The notes: a model not told the origin generated them from the letters alone. 64,000 nucleotides of DNA from Janthinobacterium lividum (GCF_011601275.1 NZ_JAAOLY010000009.1:186001-250000); one strand, 5' to 3'. Shown: positions 15,928 to 25,140, numbered from the stretch's first letter. A program made the numbers and translations.

Positions 15928-16848
15928 TCAGTTCAGGCGCGCCAGGTGGCGCTGCACGCAGAGGAAGGCGCCGATCAGGCCCAGGCCGGCGCTGACGGCC
16001 AGCAAGCCGGCCATCGGCAGCGGCGCCAGCGGCACCAGCTGGAATTCCGACGCATACAGGCGGGCAAACTCGGCAATCGCGGTATTCAGCGGCTGCAAGG
16101 CCAGCGCCACGGCGCCCAGGGCAAGCGCGCCGGCGCACAGGCCCAGCAGGGCGCCCGTGTAATAGAAGGGGCGGTGGATGAAAGTGTCCGTCGCGCCGAT
16201 CAGTTTCGAGATGCTGATTTCATCGCGCTGCTGCATCACTTGCAGGCGGATGGTGTTGAAGACCACGGCGATCACGGCCACGCCCAGGGTGATGGCCAGC
16301 AGCAGCAGCACCAGGCGCAGCACGCCCAGCAGGGCAGCCAGGCGCTTGACCCAGGCCGAATCGACTTGCGCCGATTCCACGCCGGGCAAGTGGCGCAGCT
16401 GTTCCGCCACCGCATCGACGTCCTGCGCTTCGCTGGCGCTGCTGAAGGCGTCGAGTTTCAGCACATAGCTGTCGGGCAGGGGATTGTCGCCCAGGGTGCT
16501 CAGTACATCGGCCAGGCCGTTCTTGTCTTTCAGGGTGTCGAGCGCCTGTTCGCGGGGGATGAAGACGATTTTCGCCTTTTGCTCGCCGACGATCTTGCGC
16601 ATGGCGCTGGCCAGGGCCACGGCTTGCTCGCGCGGCGTGTCGATCTTCAGGAAGACGCTGATTTCCGGGTCGACCGACATCTGTTCCGACATCGGGCGCA
16701 CATTGTCGAGCATGGTCAAGCCGGCGAACGGCAGCGACAGGGCGATGGCGACCACCACGACGTTCAATAGAAAGCCGCCTGGCGACTTGCGCAGATGAAT
16801 CAGCGCCGAACCGAGGGCGAAGCGGTGTTGACGGAACCAGCCTCTCAT
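15928..16848 (-). CDS. ftsX: Cell division ABC-transporter-like membrane protein FtsX
   Basis: 306 residues. Four membrane helices: one near residues 22-45 and three in the C-terminal half (about 175-205, 225-250, 270-295), with a periplasmic domain of about 120 residues between the first two that in FtsEX engages peptidoglycan-hydrolase activators. The coupling region VMQQRDEISISKLIGATD is typical. Its ATG overlaps the ftsE stop by 4 bases, so the pair is co-translated. Confidence 0.93.
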   Translation of the reverse strand: MRGWFRQHRFALGSALIHLRKSPGGFLLNVVVVAIALSLPFAGLTMLDNVRPMSEQMSVDPEISVFLKIDTPREQAVALASAMRKIVGEQKAKIVFIPREQALDTLKDKNGLADVLSTLGDNPLPDSYVLKLDAFSSASEAQDVDAVAEQLRHLPGVESAQVDSAWVKRLAALLGVLRLVLLLLAITLGVAVIAVVFNTIRLQVMQQRDEISISKLIGATDTFIHRPFYYTGALLGLCAGALALGAVALALQPLNTAIAEFARLYASEFQLVPLAPLPMAGLLAVSAGLGLIGAFLCVQRHLARLN

Positions 16849-17588
16849 GCCTGTTCTCCCTGCGCGTCATCCTGGTCGGGGGAGGGCGCAAAATCGGGAT
16901 CGGGCGGCGCGAAGACGGGCGCCTGCGTGGCCTTGTCGATGGCGACCAGCTGGCCGTTTTTCAGGTGGATCACGCGGGCGGCGGCGTCGAGCATCTGTTC
17001 GTCATGGCTGGAAATGAGGCAGGTCACGCCCACCGAGTGGAATGCTTTCAGGGCGTCGAGCACCTTGTTGGCGCTGGCGCGGTCCAGGTTGGCCGTCGGT
17101 TCGTCGGCCAGGATGATCTGCGGCCGGTTGACGATGGCGCGCGCGATCGACACGCGCTGCTGCTCGCCGCCCGACAGCGACAGCGGACGCGCCATGGCGC
17201 GGTCCAGCAGTCCCACCTTGTCGAGCGCGGCGCGCGCGCGCTGTTCCGCGGCAACTTTATGCGCGCCGACGACGAGCAGCGGCAGCATGACGTTGGCCAG
17301 GATGGAGCGGTCGTTGAGTAACTTTTGCTGCTGGAAGATCAGGCCCATGTTACGGCGCAAAAACGGCACGCCGGCCGGCTTGATCTTGGCCATGTCCTGG
17401 CCATTGACGATCAGCTTGCCCGACGTGGGGCGTTCCATGGCGGCGATCATTTTCAGCAAGGTGGATTTGCCGGCGCCGGATGGGCCGGCCAGGAACACCA
17501 GCTCGCCCTTGGCAATACTGAGCGAAATGTCGCTGAGCGCCACGGCATCGGAGGAGTATTGCTTGGAGACGTGCTGAAATTCAATCAT
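16845..17588 (-). CDS. ftsE: Cell division ATP-binding protein FtsE
   Basis: 247 residues: Walker A GPSGAGKST (about 35-43), signature LSGGEQQRV, Walker B IILADEPT, and H-loop SSHDEQML. FtsE couples ATP hydrolysis to FtsX to activate septal peptidoglycan hydrolysis. Unlike the roughly 220-residue enterobacterial protein it has a C-terminal acidic, proline-rich tail (APPDPDFAPSPDQDDAQGEQ). Nine bases separate it from ftsY upstream. Confidence 0.94.
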   Translation of the reverse strand: MIEFQHVSKQYSSDAVALSDISLSIAKGELVFLAGPSGAGKSTLLKMIAAMERPTSGKLIVNGQDMAKIKPAGVPFLRRNMGLIFQQQKLLNDRSILANVMLPLLVVGAHKVAAEQRARAALDKVGLLDRAMARPLSLSGGEQQRVSIARAIVNRPQIILADEPTANLDRASANKVLDALKAFHSVGVTCLISSHDEQMLDAAARVIHLKNGQLVAIDKATQAPVFAPPDPDFAPSPDQDDAQGEQA

Positions 17589-17596
17589 GTATAGGC

Positions 17597-18664
17597 TTAT
17601 CCGAGCAGCGCTTCGACAAATTCGGCAGCCACAAAAGGCTGCAAGTCTTCAATTTTCTCACCGATGCCGATGAAATACACAGGCACGGGGCGCACGCGGG
17701 CAATCGCCGCCAGCACCCCGCCCTTGGCGGTACCGTCCAGCTTGGTGATCACCAGGCCGCTCAATTGCAGGGCATCGTCAAACGCTTTCACTTGCGTGAG
17801 GGCGTTCTGGCCCGTATTGCCGTCGATGACGAGCAGGGTTTCATGCGGCGCGCCATCCATGCCCTTGCCGATCACGCGCTTGATTTTCTTCAATTCTTCC
17901 ATCAGGTGCAACTGCGTCGGCAAGCGTCCCGCCGTATCGACCATGACCACGTCGATGCCGCGCGCCTTCGCCGATTGCACGGAGTCGTAGGCCACGGCGG
18001 CAGGGTCGCCCGATTCCTGCGAGATCACGGTAACGTTGTTGCGCTCGCCCCAGACCATCAGTTGTTCGCGCGCGGCGGCGCGGAAGGTGTCGCCCGCGGC
18101 CAGCAGCACGGACTGGTTGTTCGACTGCATGTGCTTGGCCAGCTTGCCGATGGTGGTGGTCTTGCCGGCGCCATTCACGCCGGAAATCATCATCACCAGC
18201 GGCTTGTGGCGGCCCAGCTCGAAGCGCTTTTCCAGCGGCGAGAGCAGGTCGATCAGCAGCACTTTCAAGGCGGCCTTGACGGCGGCGGCGTCGAGCAGCT
18301 TGTCTTCCTTGACCTTTTTCTTCAATTCCGTCAGCAGGAATTCCGTGGCGTCGATGCCCGCGTCGGACATCAGCAAGGCCGCTTCGAGCTCTTCGTACAG
18401 GGCGTCGTCGATCTTTGCGCCGACGAACAGCACGGACAAGGTATTCGAGGTTTTCGACAGGCCGGCCTTCAGGCGCGTCATCCACGATTTTTTCTCGGGT
18501 TCGGCGGCCACGATCACGGGCACGAGCTCGGCCGGCGCGCCGCTCAGGGGCGCAGCGGACGGGGCTGCTGCTGGCGCGGCAGGCGGCGTGGCGGCGGGAA
18601 GGACGAGGGGCTTGGCTGGCGCAGCCTCGGGAGCGATGGGTTTTTTCTTGAAGAAACTAAACAT
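17597..18664 (-). CDS. ftsY: Signal recognition particle receptor FtsY
   Basis: 355 residues from the ATG at 18664 (MFSFFKKK). Short alanine/proline-rich acidic-basic linker (about 10-55) replaces the long acidic A domain of E. coli. The NG domain follows: N bundle (about 60-145), then G-domain motifs GVNGAGKTTTIGKLAKH, DTAGRLPTQ, and TKLDGTAKGG. FtsY docks SRP-ribosome complexes at the inner membrane. An upstream ATG at 18754 exists but would add 30 unrelated residues. Confidence 0.94.
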   Translation of the reverse strand: MFSFFKKKPIAPEAAPAKPLVLPAATPPAAPAAAPSAAPLSGAPAELVPVIVAAEPEKKSWMTRLKAGLSKTSNTLSVLFVGAKIDDALYEELEAALLMSDAGIDATEFLLTELKKKVKEDKLLDAAAVKAALKVLLIDLLSPLEKRFELGRHKPLVMMISGVNGAGKTTTIGKLAKHMQSNNQSVLLAAGDTFRAAAREQLMVWGERNNVTVISQESGDPAAVAYDSVQSAKARGIDVVMVDTAGRLPTQLHLMEELKKIKRVIGKGMDGAPHETLLVIDGNTGQNALTQVKAFDDALQLSGLVITKLDGTAKGGVLAAIARVRPVPVYFIGIGEKIEDLQPFVAAEFVEALLG

Positions 18665-18828
18665 GGATGTGTGGTGGCGGGTGCTGACCTTAGGCCCGGC
18701 GGCGCCGGACACTGTTGATCCGGCTATTCTACCAGAGCGCGCCCGGCCCTTCATGCTTTACTGTTCGATTGGCAACATTGCGCGGCTATCCACGGAGATC
18801 GCCGCAGTTGCCGCGCTTTCCAGCCGGT

Positions 18829-19812
18829 TCAGTGGGTTTGCAGGGCCAGCGCCTGATGGCGGCGGCGCCAGTCGGCGATGCTTTCGTCGACTTGCCGCAA
18901 GTCCAGCACGTGCAAAAAGGCTGGCGGCTGGCGGTACAACACGGGACTGCGTCCGCCGGCCCACAATTCCATGCTTGACGGCAAGCTCGCATGCAGCTGC
19001 TGCAGGCTGTCGCGCGTCTGCCGTTGCTTGCTCGCGCTGGAAAACGATAGCGCGACGATATCGGCCCGCTGCGAGCGGGCGGCCGCGACGATATCCGTCA
19101 GCGGCGTTTCCACTCCCAGCGACATGCAATGGGCGCCGGCCGCCGCGCACAGCGCTTCGGCCATCAGCAGCCCCAGGCCATGACGCTCCTGCGGCAAGGT
19201 GCTGAGGACGATGCGCGGCGTGCGCGTGGACGGGCTGCTTGCTTGCGGCAGGGAAAAGATGGCGTGGCGCATCACCGTCTGCAAGGTTTCGCTATACAGA
19301 TGCTCTTCATACACGGCCAGGTCGCCGCAAGCCCACGCTTCGCCCACCATGCCCGTGAGGGGGGCGATCACGTCGATGGTGAACGCTTTCAAGCCCAGCA
19401 CGGCCAGCGCCTGGCGCAGGGCGTCGCCCAGTTCCGTCATCTGGTGGCCACGGCAAAGGGACAGGTAGTGTTCGAGCTGGGGTGCCGGCGTGGATGGCGC
19501 TGCGCTGCCGGCGCTGGCCAGCTGCTGCAGTTGCAAGGTGCTGTGCTGCATGATTTTGCCAGGACGAAATCCGAGGTCCAGCAGGCGTTTGACCATGCGC
19601 AATTTTTGCACTTGCTCGGCCGGGTAGCTGCGTTCGCCAAAGGCGTCGCGCTGGGGCTGGGGAAAGGCATAGCGGCGCTCCCACACACGCAAGGTTTCCT
19701 TGGCCAGTCCGGTATCGCGCTCGACATCGCTGATGCTGAAGGCGGAAGTAGGTTGCAGGTCAGTATCCATACCAGGGGGCTTGCTCGCATGCCAAAAGAA
19801 CGTGGAGTGCAT
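18829..19812 (-). CDS. MerR-family regulator with B12-binding-like sensor domain (LitR/CarH type)
   Basis: 327 residues from 19812, whose ATG has GGAAGG six bases upstream; the ATG at 19770 (313 residues, MDTDLQPTS) is the start most homologs would suggest. Winged-helix MerR domain (about 25-95) with DTGLAKETLRVWERRYAFP. A helical bundle (about 115-190) precedes a cobalamin-binding-like Rossmann domain whose ligand loop reads ERHGLG (ExHxxG, the form found in light-sensing CarH/LitR), followed by FSSAS and WAGG. Such proteins bind adenosylcobalamin, repress in the dark and release DNA in light. It is divergent from the lipid-modification module and is its probable regulator. Confidence 0.85.
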   Translation of the reverse strand: MHSTFFWHASKPPGMDTDLQPTSAFSISDVERDTGLAKETLRVWERRYAFPQPQRDAFGERSYPAEQVQKLRMVKRLLDLGFRPGKIMQHSTLQLQQLASAGSAAPSTPAPQLEHYLSLCRGHQMTELGDALRQALAVLGLKAFTIDVIAPLTGMVGEAWACGDLAVYEEHLYSETLQTVMRHAIFSLPQASSPSTRTPRIVLSTLPQERHGLGLLMAEALCAAAGAHCMSLGVETPLTDIVAAARSQRADIVALSFSSASKQRQTRDSLQQLHASLPSSMELWAGGRSPVLYRQPPAFLHVLDLRQVDESIADWRRRHQALALQTH

Positions 19813-19899
19813 TTTACGCCTTCCGCTGCCCCGTACCAAATAGCTGAATCCGATTAGAAATTGCCGACGTATAAGTTTCTGAATGGCTCAGGACGCTCA

Positions 19900-19955
19900 T
19901 TGACATAAATCAATATTTCATCGATTATCCATGAGGCTTATTTGTCCAGGACAAA
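19900..19955 (+). promoter_or_regulatory. Promoter and palindromic operator of the lipid-modification module
   Basis: TTGACA (19900-19905, perfect -35), 17-base spacer, GATTAT (19923-19928). Just downstream is TTTGTCC-a-GGACAAA (19941-19955), a perfect 7+1+7 palindrome lying at about +6 to +20, where a bound repressor would block transcription. The divergent MerR/B12 regulator is the obvious candidate binder; that assignment is inferred. Confidence 0.65.
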
Positions 19956-19973
19956 CTTAACACGGGTGCACTC

Positions 19974-21287
19974 ATGAAAATTGCCGTCGTCGGAGCAGGA
20001 ATTGCAGGATTGTCGTGTGCCTATCGCCTGGCGCAAGCGGGCCAGGACGTCACCTTGTACGAGGCGGGCGACTATTTTGGCGGCCACAGTCATACGGTCG
20101 ATGTCACGCTCGACGGCGTCACGCATGGCGTGGACACGGGTTTTCTCGTGTTCAACCACGCCACCTATCCGAACCTGGTGCAACTGTTCGACGAACTCGG
20201 TGTCGAGGCGGCCGACAGCGACATGTCGTTTTCCGTCAAAATGCCGCTGGGCACGGCATCCGATGCGCGCGTGCTGGAATGGGCGGGCGCCAATGTCGAT
20301 ACCGTGTTTACCCAGCGCAGCAATCTGCTGCGCCCCGCCTTCTTGCGCATGCTGCGCGACATCCTGCGCTTCAACCGCCAGGCCAGCGCCCTGGCGACGG
20401 GAAGCGTGCCGGCGCCGGCCATGTCCCTGGGCGAATTTCTCGACCTGCACAATTATGGCGACGAGTTCCGCCACTGGTATCTGCTGCCGATGGCCGCCTG
20501 CATCTGGTCGTGTCCGGCGCGCCAGATGCTGGCCTTTCCATTGGCCACTTTCATCCGTTTCTGCCACAACCATGGCTTGCTGCAAGTGAGCGACCGTCCG
20601 CAATGGCGCACGGTGCGGGGCGGATCGCGCGCGTACGTGGAAAAACTGCTGGCCGGCATCCCGCAGCAGCGCCTCGCTTGCCCCGTGCTGGCCGTGCGCC
20701 GCCAGCCGCACGGTGGCGCGCGCATGGTCGAGCTGCATACGGCCGCCGGCGTCGAGCATGTCGATCACGTCGTGCTCGCTTGCCACAGCGACCAGTCGCT
20801 GGCCTTGCTGGCCGATATCCGCGACGACGAGCGCTCCGTGCTGGAAGCCGTGCGCTACCAGCCGAACCGGGCCGTGCTGCATACGGATGCGTCCTGCCTG
20901 CCGCAGCGCCGCAAGGCCTGGTCCGCCTGGAATTACCAGGGGCGGCCGGCAGTGGCGGAAGGCGAGGCGCCGCAAGTGTGCGTGCATTACTTGCTGAACC
21001 AGCTGCAGCCGCTGCCTTTCAGCACGCCCGTCATCGTCTCGCTCAATCCGCTCGACGAGCCCGCTCCGGCCAGCATCATCGACGAATTTTCGTACGCCCA
21101 CCCCGTGTTCGATGGCGCGGCCATTGCCGCCCAGGCGCGCCTGGCCGGTTTCCAGGGTGCGCAGCACACGTGGTTCGCGGGCGCCTGGACGGGCTATGGT
21201 TTCCATGAAGACGGTTTGAAGTCGGGCCTGGCCGTGGCGCAAATACTCAATGGCATGGCGACGGCGGAGCTCGGCCATGCCGCGTGA
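19974..21287 (+). CDS. FAD-dependent amine-oxidase-like oxidoreductase
   Basis: 437 residues. N-terminal FAD-binding Rossmann motif VVGAGIAGLSCAYRL (about 5-19), then YEAGDYFGGHSHTVD and GVDTGFLVFN, typical of the NAD(P)-binding amine-oxidase/desaturase family found beside DUF1365 and Cfa genes. The C-terminal FAD contact includes WFAGAWTGYGFHEDG. Likely oxidises or desaturates a lipid acyl chain together with the Cfa-like enzyme, not an amine. First gene of an eight-gene operon with overlaps at nearly every joint. Confidence 0.88.
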   Translation: MKIAVVGAGIAGLSCAYRLAQAGQDVTLYEAGDYFGGHSHTVDVTLDGVTHGVDTGFLVFNHATYPNLVQLFDELGVEAADSDMSFSVKMPLGTASDARVLEWAGANVDTVFTQRSNLLRPAFLRMLRDILRFNRQASALATGSVPAPAMSLGEFLDLHNYGDEFRHWYLLPMAACIWSCPARQMLAFPLATFIRFCHNHGLLQVSDRPQWRTVRGGSRAYVEKLLAGIPQQRLACPVLAVRRQPHGGARMVELHTAAGVEHVDHVVLACHSDQSLALLADIRDDERSVLEAVRYQPNRAVLHTDASCLPQRRKAWSAWNYQGRPAVAEGEAPQVCVHYLLNQLQPLPFSTPVIVSLNPLDEPAPASIIDEFSYAHPVFDGAAIAAQARLAGFQGAQHTWFAGAWTGYGFHEDGLKSGLAVAQILNGMATAELGHAA

Positions 21288-22074
21288 TCCATCGCCGCCC
21301 GTGGCGCCGCAGCCCCAGCTGTGCCTGGGACAGGTGCGCCATGCGCGGCTGCGCCCGCGCGCGCATGCTTTTACTTACGGCATGTTTTATCTGCGCCTGC
21401 CCTTGCGCAGCATGGGCGCGCACGATTTTCCTGCGCGGCTGATTTCACGCAACGGCGCCAATGTGCTGTGCTTCCGCGACAGCGACCATGGCGATGGCAC
21501 GATGCCGCTGCTGGACTGGATCGACGGCTTGCTGCGCCAGCAGGGCGTGCTGGATGCGGGCGGCGAAATCTGGCTGCAAACCATGCCGCGCATGTTCGGC
21601 TATGTCTTCAATCCCGTCAGTTTCTGGTTTTGCCACCGCCCGGATGGCGCGTTGCGGGCCGTTGTCTGCGATGTGCGCAATACCTTTGGCGAGCGTCACC
21701 TGTACCTGCTCGAGCAGGGCGGCGCCATCGCGTATGGCAGCGAGTTGCGCGCCAATAAAATTTTCCACGTTTCTCCGTTTTGCAAGGTGGAAGGAAATTA
21801 TCGTTTCCGTTTCTTGCGCAATAGCGAACTGGGCGGCGAACGCCACTTGGCCAAGGTCGATTACGACGACCTCGACGGTCCACTGCTGCAGACGAGCTTG
21901 TCCGGCACGGCGCAGCCGCTGCGCGATGGCGCCATCGCCTGGGCCTTGCTGCGCTATCCCCTGATGACGTTTGGCGTGATGGCGCGCATCCATTGGCAAG
22001 CCTTGCGCCTGTGGCTGCGTCGCGTGCCGTTTTTCAGCAAACCCCACCCTCCACAAGAAAAGGTGTCCCGATGA
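21277..22074 (+). CDS. DUF1365 domain protein
   Basis: 265 residues from the ATG at 21277, overlapping the previous gene by 11 bases. DUF1365 hallmarks: HARLRPRAHAFTYGMFYL at the N-terminus, PRMFGYVFNPVSFWFC, and NTFGERHLYLLE. The family almost always neighbours a flavin amine-oxidase-like gene and a Cfa-like methyltransferase, and has been tied genetically to light and singlet-oxygen responses, but its reaction is unknown. No signal peptide. Confidence 0.87.
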   Translation: MPRDPSPPVAPQPQLCLGQVRHARLRPRAHAFTYGMFYLRLPLRSMGAHDFPARLISRNGANVLCFRDSDHGDGTMPLLDWIDGLLRQQGVLDAGGEIWLQTMPRMFGYVFNPVSFWFCHRPDGALRAVVCDVRNTFGERHLYLLEQGGAIAYGSELRANKIFHVSPFCKVEGNYRFRFLRNSELGGERHLAKVDYDDLDGPLLQTSLSGTAQPLRDGAIAWALLRYPLMTFGVMARIHWQALRLWLRRVPFFSKPHPPQEKVSR

Positions 22075-23306
22075 GCTCCGATTCCCTGCCGACCGGCCTG
22101 CAGGCGCGCAGCAGCGTTTGTCACGATCACTCGCATCTCGACATGCCCGCCTCCGGGCGCATGATCTTGCGCCTGCTGCAAAAATTGCAGCATGGCGCCC
22201 TGCGCCTGCGCACGCCCGACGGCAGCATCTTGCTGTATGGCGATGGCAGTCATCCCGTGACCCTGGACTTGCACAACTGGCGTTTGTGCTCGGCCGTGCT
22301 GCGCTCGGGCGACATCGGCTTTGCGGAAACCTTTATCGCCGGCGACTGGCGCACGGATAATCTGCCCGGCTTGATCGAACTGATGATACGCAACCGCGCG
22401 CAGATTGAATCGCTGATCTACGGCAACTGGTGGGGCAACCTGGTCTACAAGCTGCGGCATTTACTCAACCGCAATTCGCGCGCCGGCAGCAAGAAGAATA
22501 TCCACGCCCATTACGACATCGGCAACGCCTTTTACCAGTTGTGGCTGGACCCGTCGATGACGTATTCAAGCGCGCTGTTCAGCGAAGGCGCCAGCCTGGA
22601 GCAGGCGCAAGTGGCCAAATACCGGCGCATCGCCGATCAGTTGCAACTGCAGCCAGGCGCCAGGGTGCTGGAAATCGGCTGCGGCTGGGGCGGTTTCGCG
22701 GAAACGGCGGCGCGCGACCATGGCGCCCACGTGACGGGTTTGACTTTATCCACGGAGCAACTTGCCTATGCGCGCCAGCGCCTGCAGGACGCGGGGCTGG
22801 CTGAGCAGGCCGACCTGCAGCTGTGCGACTACCGCGACAGCGCCGGCCAGTACGACGCCATCGCCTCGATCGAGATGTTCGAAGCCGTGGGGCAAAGCTA
22901 CTGGCCCGGCTATTTTGCCTGCGTGGCGCGCAACCTGAAGCTGGGAGGACGGGCCTGCATCCAGACCATCGTCATCGCCGATGAACTGTTCGAGCGCTAC
23001 AGCAAGAGCACGGATTTTATTCAACAGTACATTTTCCCGGGCGGCATGCTGCCGTCGCCGGCCGAGTTTCGCCGCGCCGCCGAGGCGCAGGGCCTGCGCG
23101 TGGAAGACGCTTTCAGCTTTGGCCTCGATTATGCGGAAACCTTGCGCCAGTGGCGCGCCAGCTTCCTGGCCCAGCGCACGGCGCTGGAAAAGCAGGGTTT
23201 CGATGGCCGTTTCCTGCTGACCTGGGAATTTTACCTTGCGTATTGCGAGGCCGCCTTCCAGGCGTACAACACGGATGTGATGCAATTTACCCTGATCAAG
23301 GACTGA
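22071..23306 (+). CDS. Cyclopropane-fatty-acyl-phospholipid synthase family methyltransferase
   Basis: 411 residues. ATGA overlap with the DUF1365 gene. C-terminal SAM-methyltransferase domain: motif I VLEIGCGWGGFAETAARD (about 200-217), preceded by the Cfa-specific HYDIGNAFYQLWLDPSMTYS and followed by SIEMFEAVGQSYWPGYF and IFPGGMLPS. The N-terminal about 130 residues are the lipid-presenting domain. The chemistry is methyl transfer from SAM to an unsaturated acyl chain in membrane phospholipid. In this context the product may be a methylated unsaturated or furan fatty acid rather than a plain cyclopropane. Confidence 0.88.
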   Translation: MSSDSLPTGLQARSSVCHDHSHLDMPASGRMILRLLQKLQHGALRLRTPDGSILLYGDGSHPVTLDLHNWRLCSAVLRSGDIGFAETFIAGDWRTDNLPGLIELMIRNRAQIESLIYGNWWGNLVYKLRHLLNRNSRAGSKKNIHAHYDIGNAFYQLWLDPSMTYSSALFSEGASLEQAQVAKYRRIADQLQLQPGARVLEIGCGWGGFAETAARDHGAHVTGLTLSTEQLAYARQRLQDAGLAEQADLQLCDYRDSAGQYDAIASIEMFEAVGQSYWPGYFACVARNLKLGGRACIQTIVIADELFERYSKSTDFIQQYIFPGGMLPSPAEFRRAAEAQGLRVEDAFSFGLDYAETLRQWRASFLAQRTALEKQGFDGRFLLTWEFYLAYCEAAFQAYNTDVMQFTLIKD

Positions 23307-23308
23307 CC

Positions 23309-23857
23309 ATGCGCCGTTTGCTTGCCGTTGTTGTGTTGTTGTTGACCATGTCCGCTGCCGTGGCAGCGCCGCCTGCCTTTATCGCTGCCGACGTGCCCGA
23401 AGCCCGCCTGGCGGGCGAGGGCGAATACACGTGGTTCGGCATGCGTATTTATCGGGCGCAACTGTGGGTGGGCCCGCAAGGCTACCAGGGCGCGGCGTCC
23501 GAAACGGCGCCGTTTGCGCTGGAATTGCGCTATGCGCGTGCGCTCGACGGCAAGAAGATCGCCGAAGCCAGTTATGAACAGATGCAGAAAATCGGCGCGG
23601 GCACGCCGGAGCAGCGCCTGGCGTGGCTGGCCGCCATGCAGCGCATCTTTCCTGACGTCAAGGAAGACCAGCGCATCGCGGGCGTCTACCGGGCCGGCAT
23701 CGCGCCCGGTGTGCGCTTTTACCTCGACGGCAAGGTGCTGGCGGACGTGAGCGATGGCGACTTCGCGCGCGCCTTCTTTGCCATCTGGCTGTCGCCGTCG
23801 ACGACGGCACCGAAGCTGCGCGCGGCCTTGCTGCAGAGTGCGGCCCCGCTGCCATGA
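23309..23857 (+). CDS. Chalcone-isomerase-like periplasmic protein
   Basis: 182 residues with a signal peptide (cleavage near AVAA). The region EYTWFGMRIYRAQLWVG matches the chalcone-isomerase-like (Chalcone_3) fold that occurs in bacteria with no flavonoid pathway; related folds bind fatty acids. The segment FALELRYARALDGKKIAEAS is also typical. Overlaps the MFS gene by 4 bases. Proposed role: binding or isomerising a modified fatty acid in the periplasm; unproven. Confidence 0.8.
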   Translation: MRRLLAVVVLLLTMSAAVAAPPAFIAADVPEARLAGEGEYTWFGMRIYRAQLWVGPQGYQGAASETAPFALELRYARALDGKKIAEASYEQMQKIGAGTPEQRLAWLAAMQRIFPDVKEDQRIAGVYRAGIAPGVRFYLDGKVLADVSDGDFARAFFAIWLSPSTTAPKLRAALLQSAAPLP

Positions 23858-25140
23858 ATGCCGTGGGCAGCGCCTTGAGCTTGCCAGCCTTGTTCAGTTA
23901 TGGCCTGTTCGGCTTGCCGCTGGCCATGCTGGCGCTGCCCATCTATATATATGTAGCGCCGTTTTATGCGCAACGCAGCAGCCTGGACCTGGCGCAGATC
24001 GGCGCCGTGCTGCTGGCGGCCCGCATCGCCGCCGCCTTCATCGATCCTGCCTTGGGTGCCTGGATGGCGCGTGGCGGGCGCAGCTATGCCGTATATGTCG
24101 GCGCCTCGCTACCCTTGCTGCTGCTGGGCTTTGGCGCCCTGTTCCATCCACCCGCCATGCGGGAAACGGCCACCCTGGCCTGGTTCCTGGCTGCCTTGCT
24201 GCTCGTCTACACCGCCTATGGCCTGGCCGGCATCGCGCACCAGAGCTGGGGTGCGGCCCTGAGCCAGCTGCGCGCGCAGCGGGCGCGGGTGACGGCCGTG
24301 CGCGAAGGCTGCGGCTTGTTCGGCGTGATCCTGGCGGCGGGGCTCACTTCGGTGTTCGGCTATGACGGCTTGTCGCTGGCCTTTGCCGTCTGCCTGCTGG
24401 CGGCGGGCGCGCTGCTGCTGGCGCGCGCGCCGCGTCCGGCTTTGCGCAGTGACGGGGAGGCGGTCTCCCGAACTGGCACTGGCTGGAAGCTGCCATTTCG
24501 CCAGCGCGCGTTCCGCTGGCTGTTTGCCGTCTTGCTTGTCAATGGCGTGGCGGCCGCCATTCCCGCCACGCTGTTCCTGTTCTTTGCCGGTGATTACTTG
24601 CGCCTCGGGCATTACGCCGGACCGTTTTTGATCGTTTACTTTTGCGCGGCGGCAGCCTCGATGCCCGTGTGGGTGGCGCTGGCGCGCCGCTTTGGCGAGG
24701 CGCGCGCCTGGGGCGGCGCCATGCTGCTGGCCGCGACCGTGTTTGTCTGGGCGTATGGCCTGAGCGCAGGCGCCGCCTGGGGCTTTGCCGCCATCTGCCT
24801 GCTGTCTGGCCTGGCCCTGGGCGCCGACCTGGCCTTGCCGCCGGCCCTGCTGGCGGGGCTGATTGGCGCGGCCGGCCATGCCGGACGGCACGAAGCGGCA
24901 TATTTCGGCTGGTGGAACTGGGGCGTGCAGATGAGCCTGGCGCTGGCGGCCGGCATCGCCTTGCCCCTGCTGGCCTGGCTCGGCTACGTGCCGGGCAGCG
25001 GCGGCGGCGGCTTGCCGGCCCTGGCGGCGGCCTACGCCTTGCTGCCCTGCGCCTTGAAACTGCTGGCGGCGCTGCTGCTGTGGCGCGCGCCTTTACAACA
25101 TATATATAGTGAACCCCGGGAGTATCGACCATGTACCTGA
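23854..25140 (+). CDS. MFS transporter (GPH/MFS_2-like)
   Basis: 428 residues, about 12 hydrophobic helices. After helix 2 the sequence ARIAAAFIDPALGAWMARGG matches the DP-containing loop of the glycoside-pentoside-hexuronide/MFS_2 group, which includes lipid-transporting members. Linked by overlaps to the genes on both sides. A role in moving a lipid or lipid precursor fits the operon but is inference. Confidence 0.82.
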   Translation: MNAVGSALSLPALFSYGLFGLPLAMLALPIYIYVAPFYAQRSSLDLAQIGAVLLAARIAAAFIDPALGAWMARGGRSYAVYVGASLPLLLLGFGALFHPPAMRETATLAWFLAALLLVYTAYGLAGIAHQSWGAALSQLRAQRARVTAVREGCGLFGVILAAGLTSVFGYDGLSLAFAVCLLAAGALLLARAPRPALRSDGEAVSRTGTGWKLPFRQRAFRWLFAVLLVNGVAAAIPATLFLFFAGDYLRLGHYAGPFLIVYFCAAAASMPVWVALARRFGEARAWGGAMLLAATVFVWAYGLSAGAAWGFAAICLLSGLALGADLALPPALLAGLIGAAGHAGRHEAAYFGWWNWGVQMSLALAAGIALPLLAWLGYVPGSGGGGLPALAAAYALLPCALKLLAALLLWRAPLQHIYSEPREYRPCT

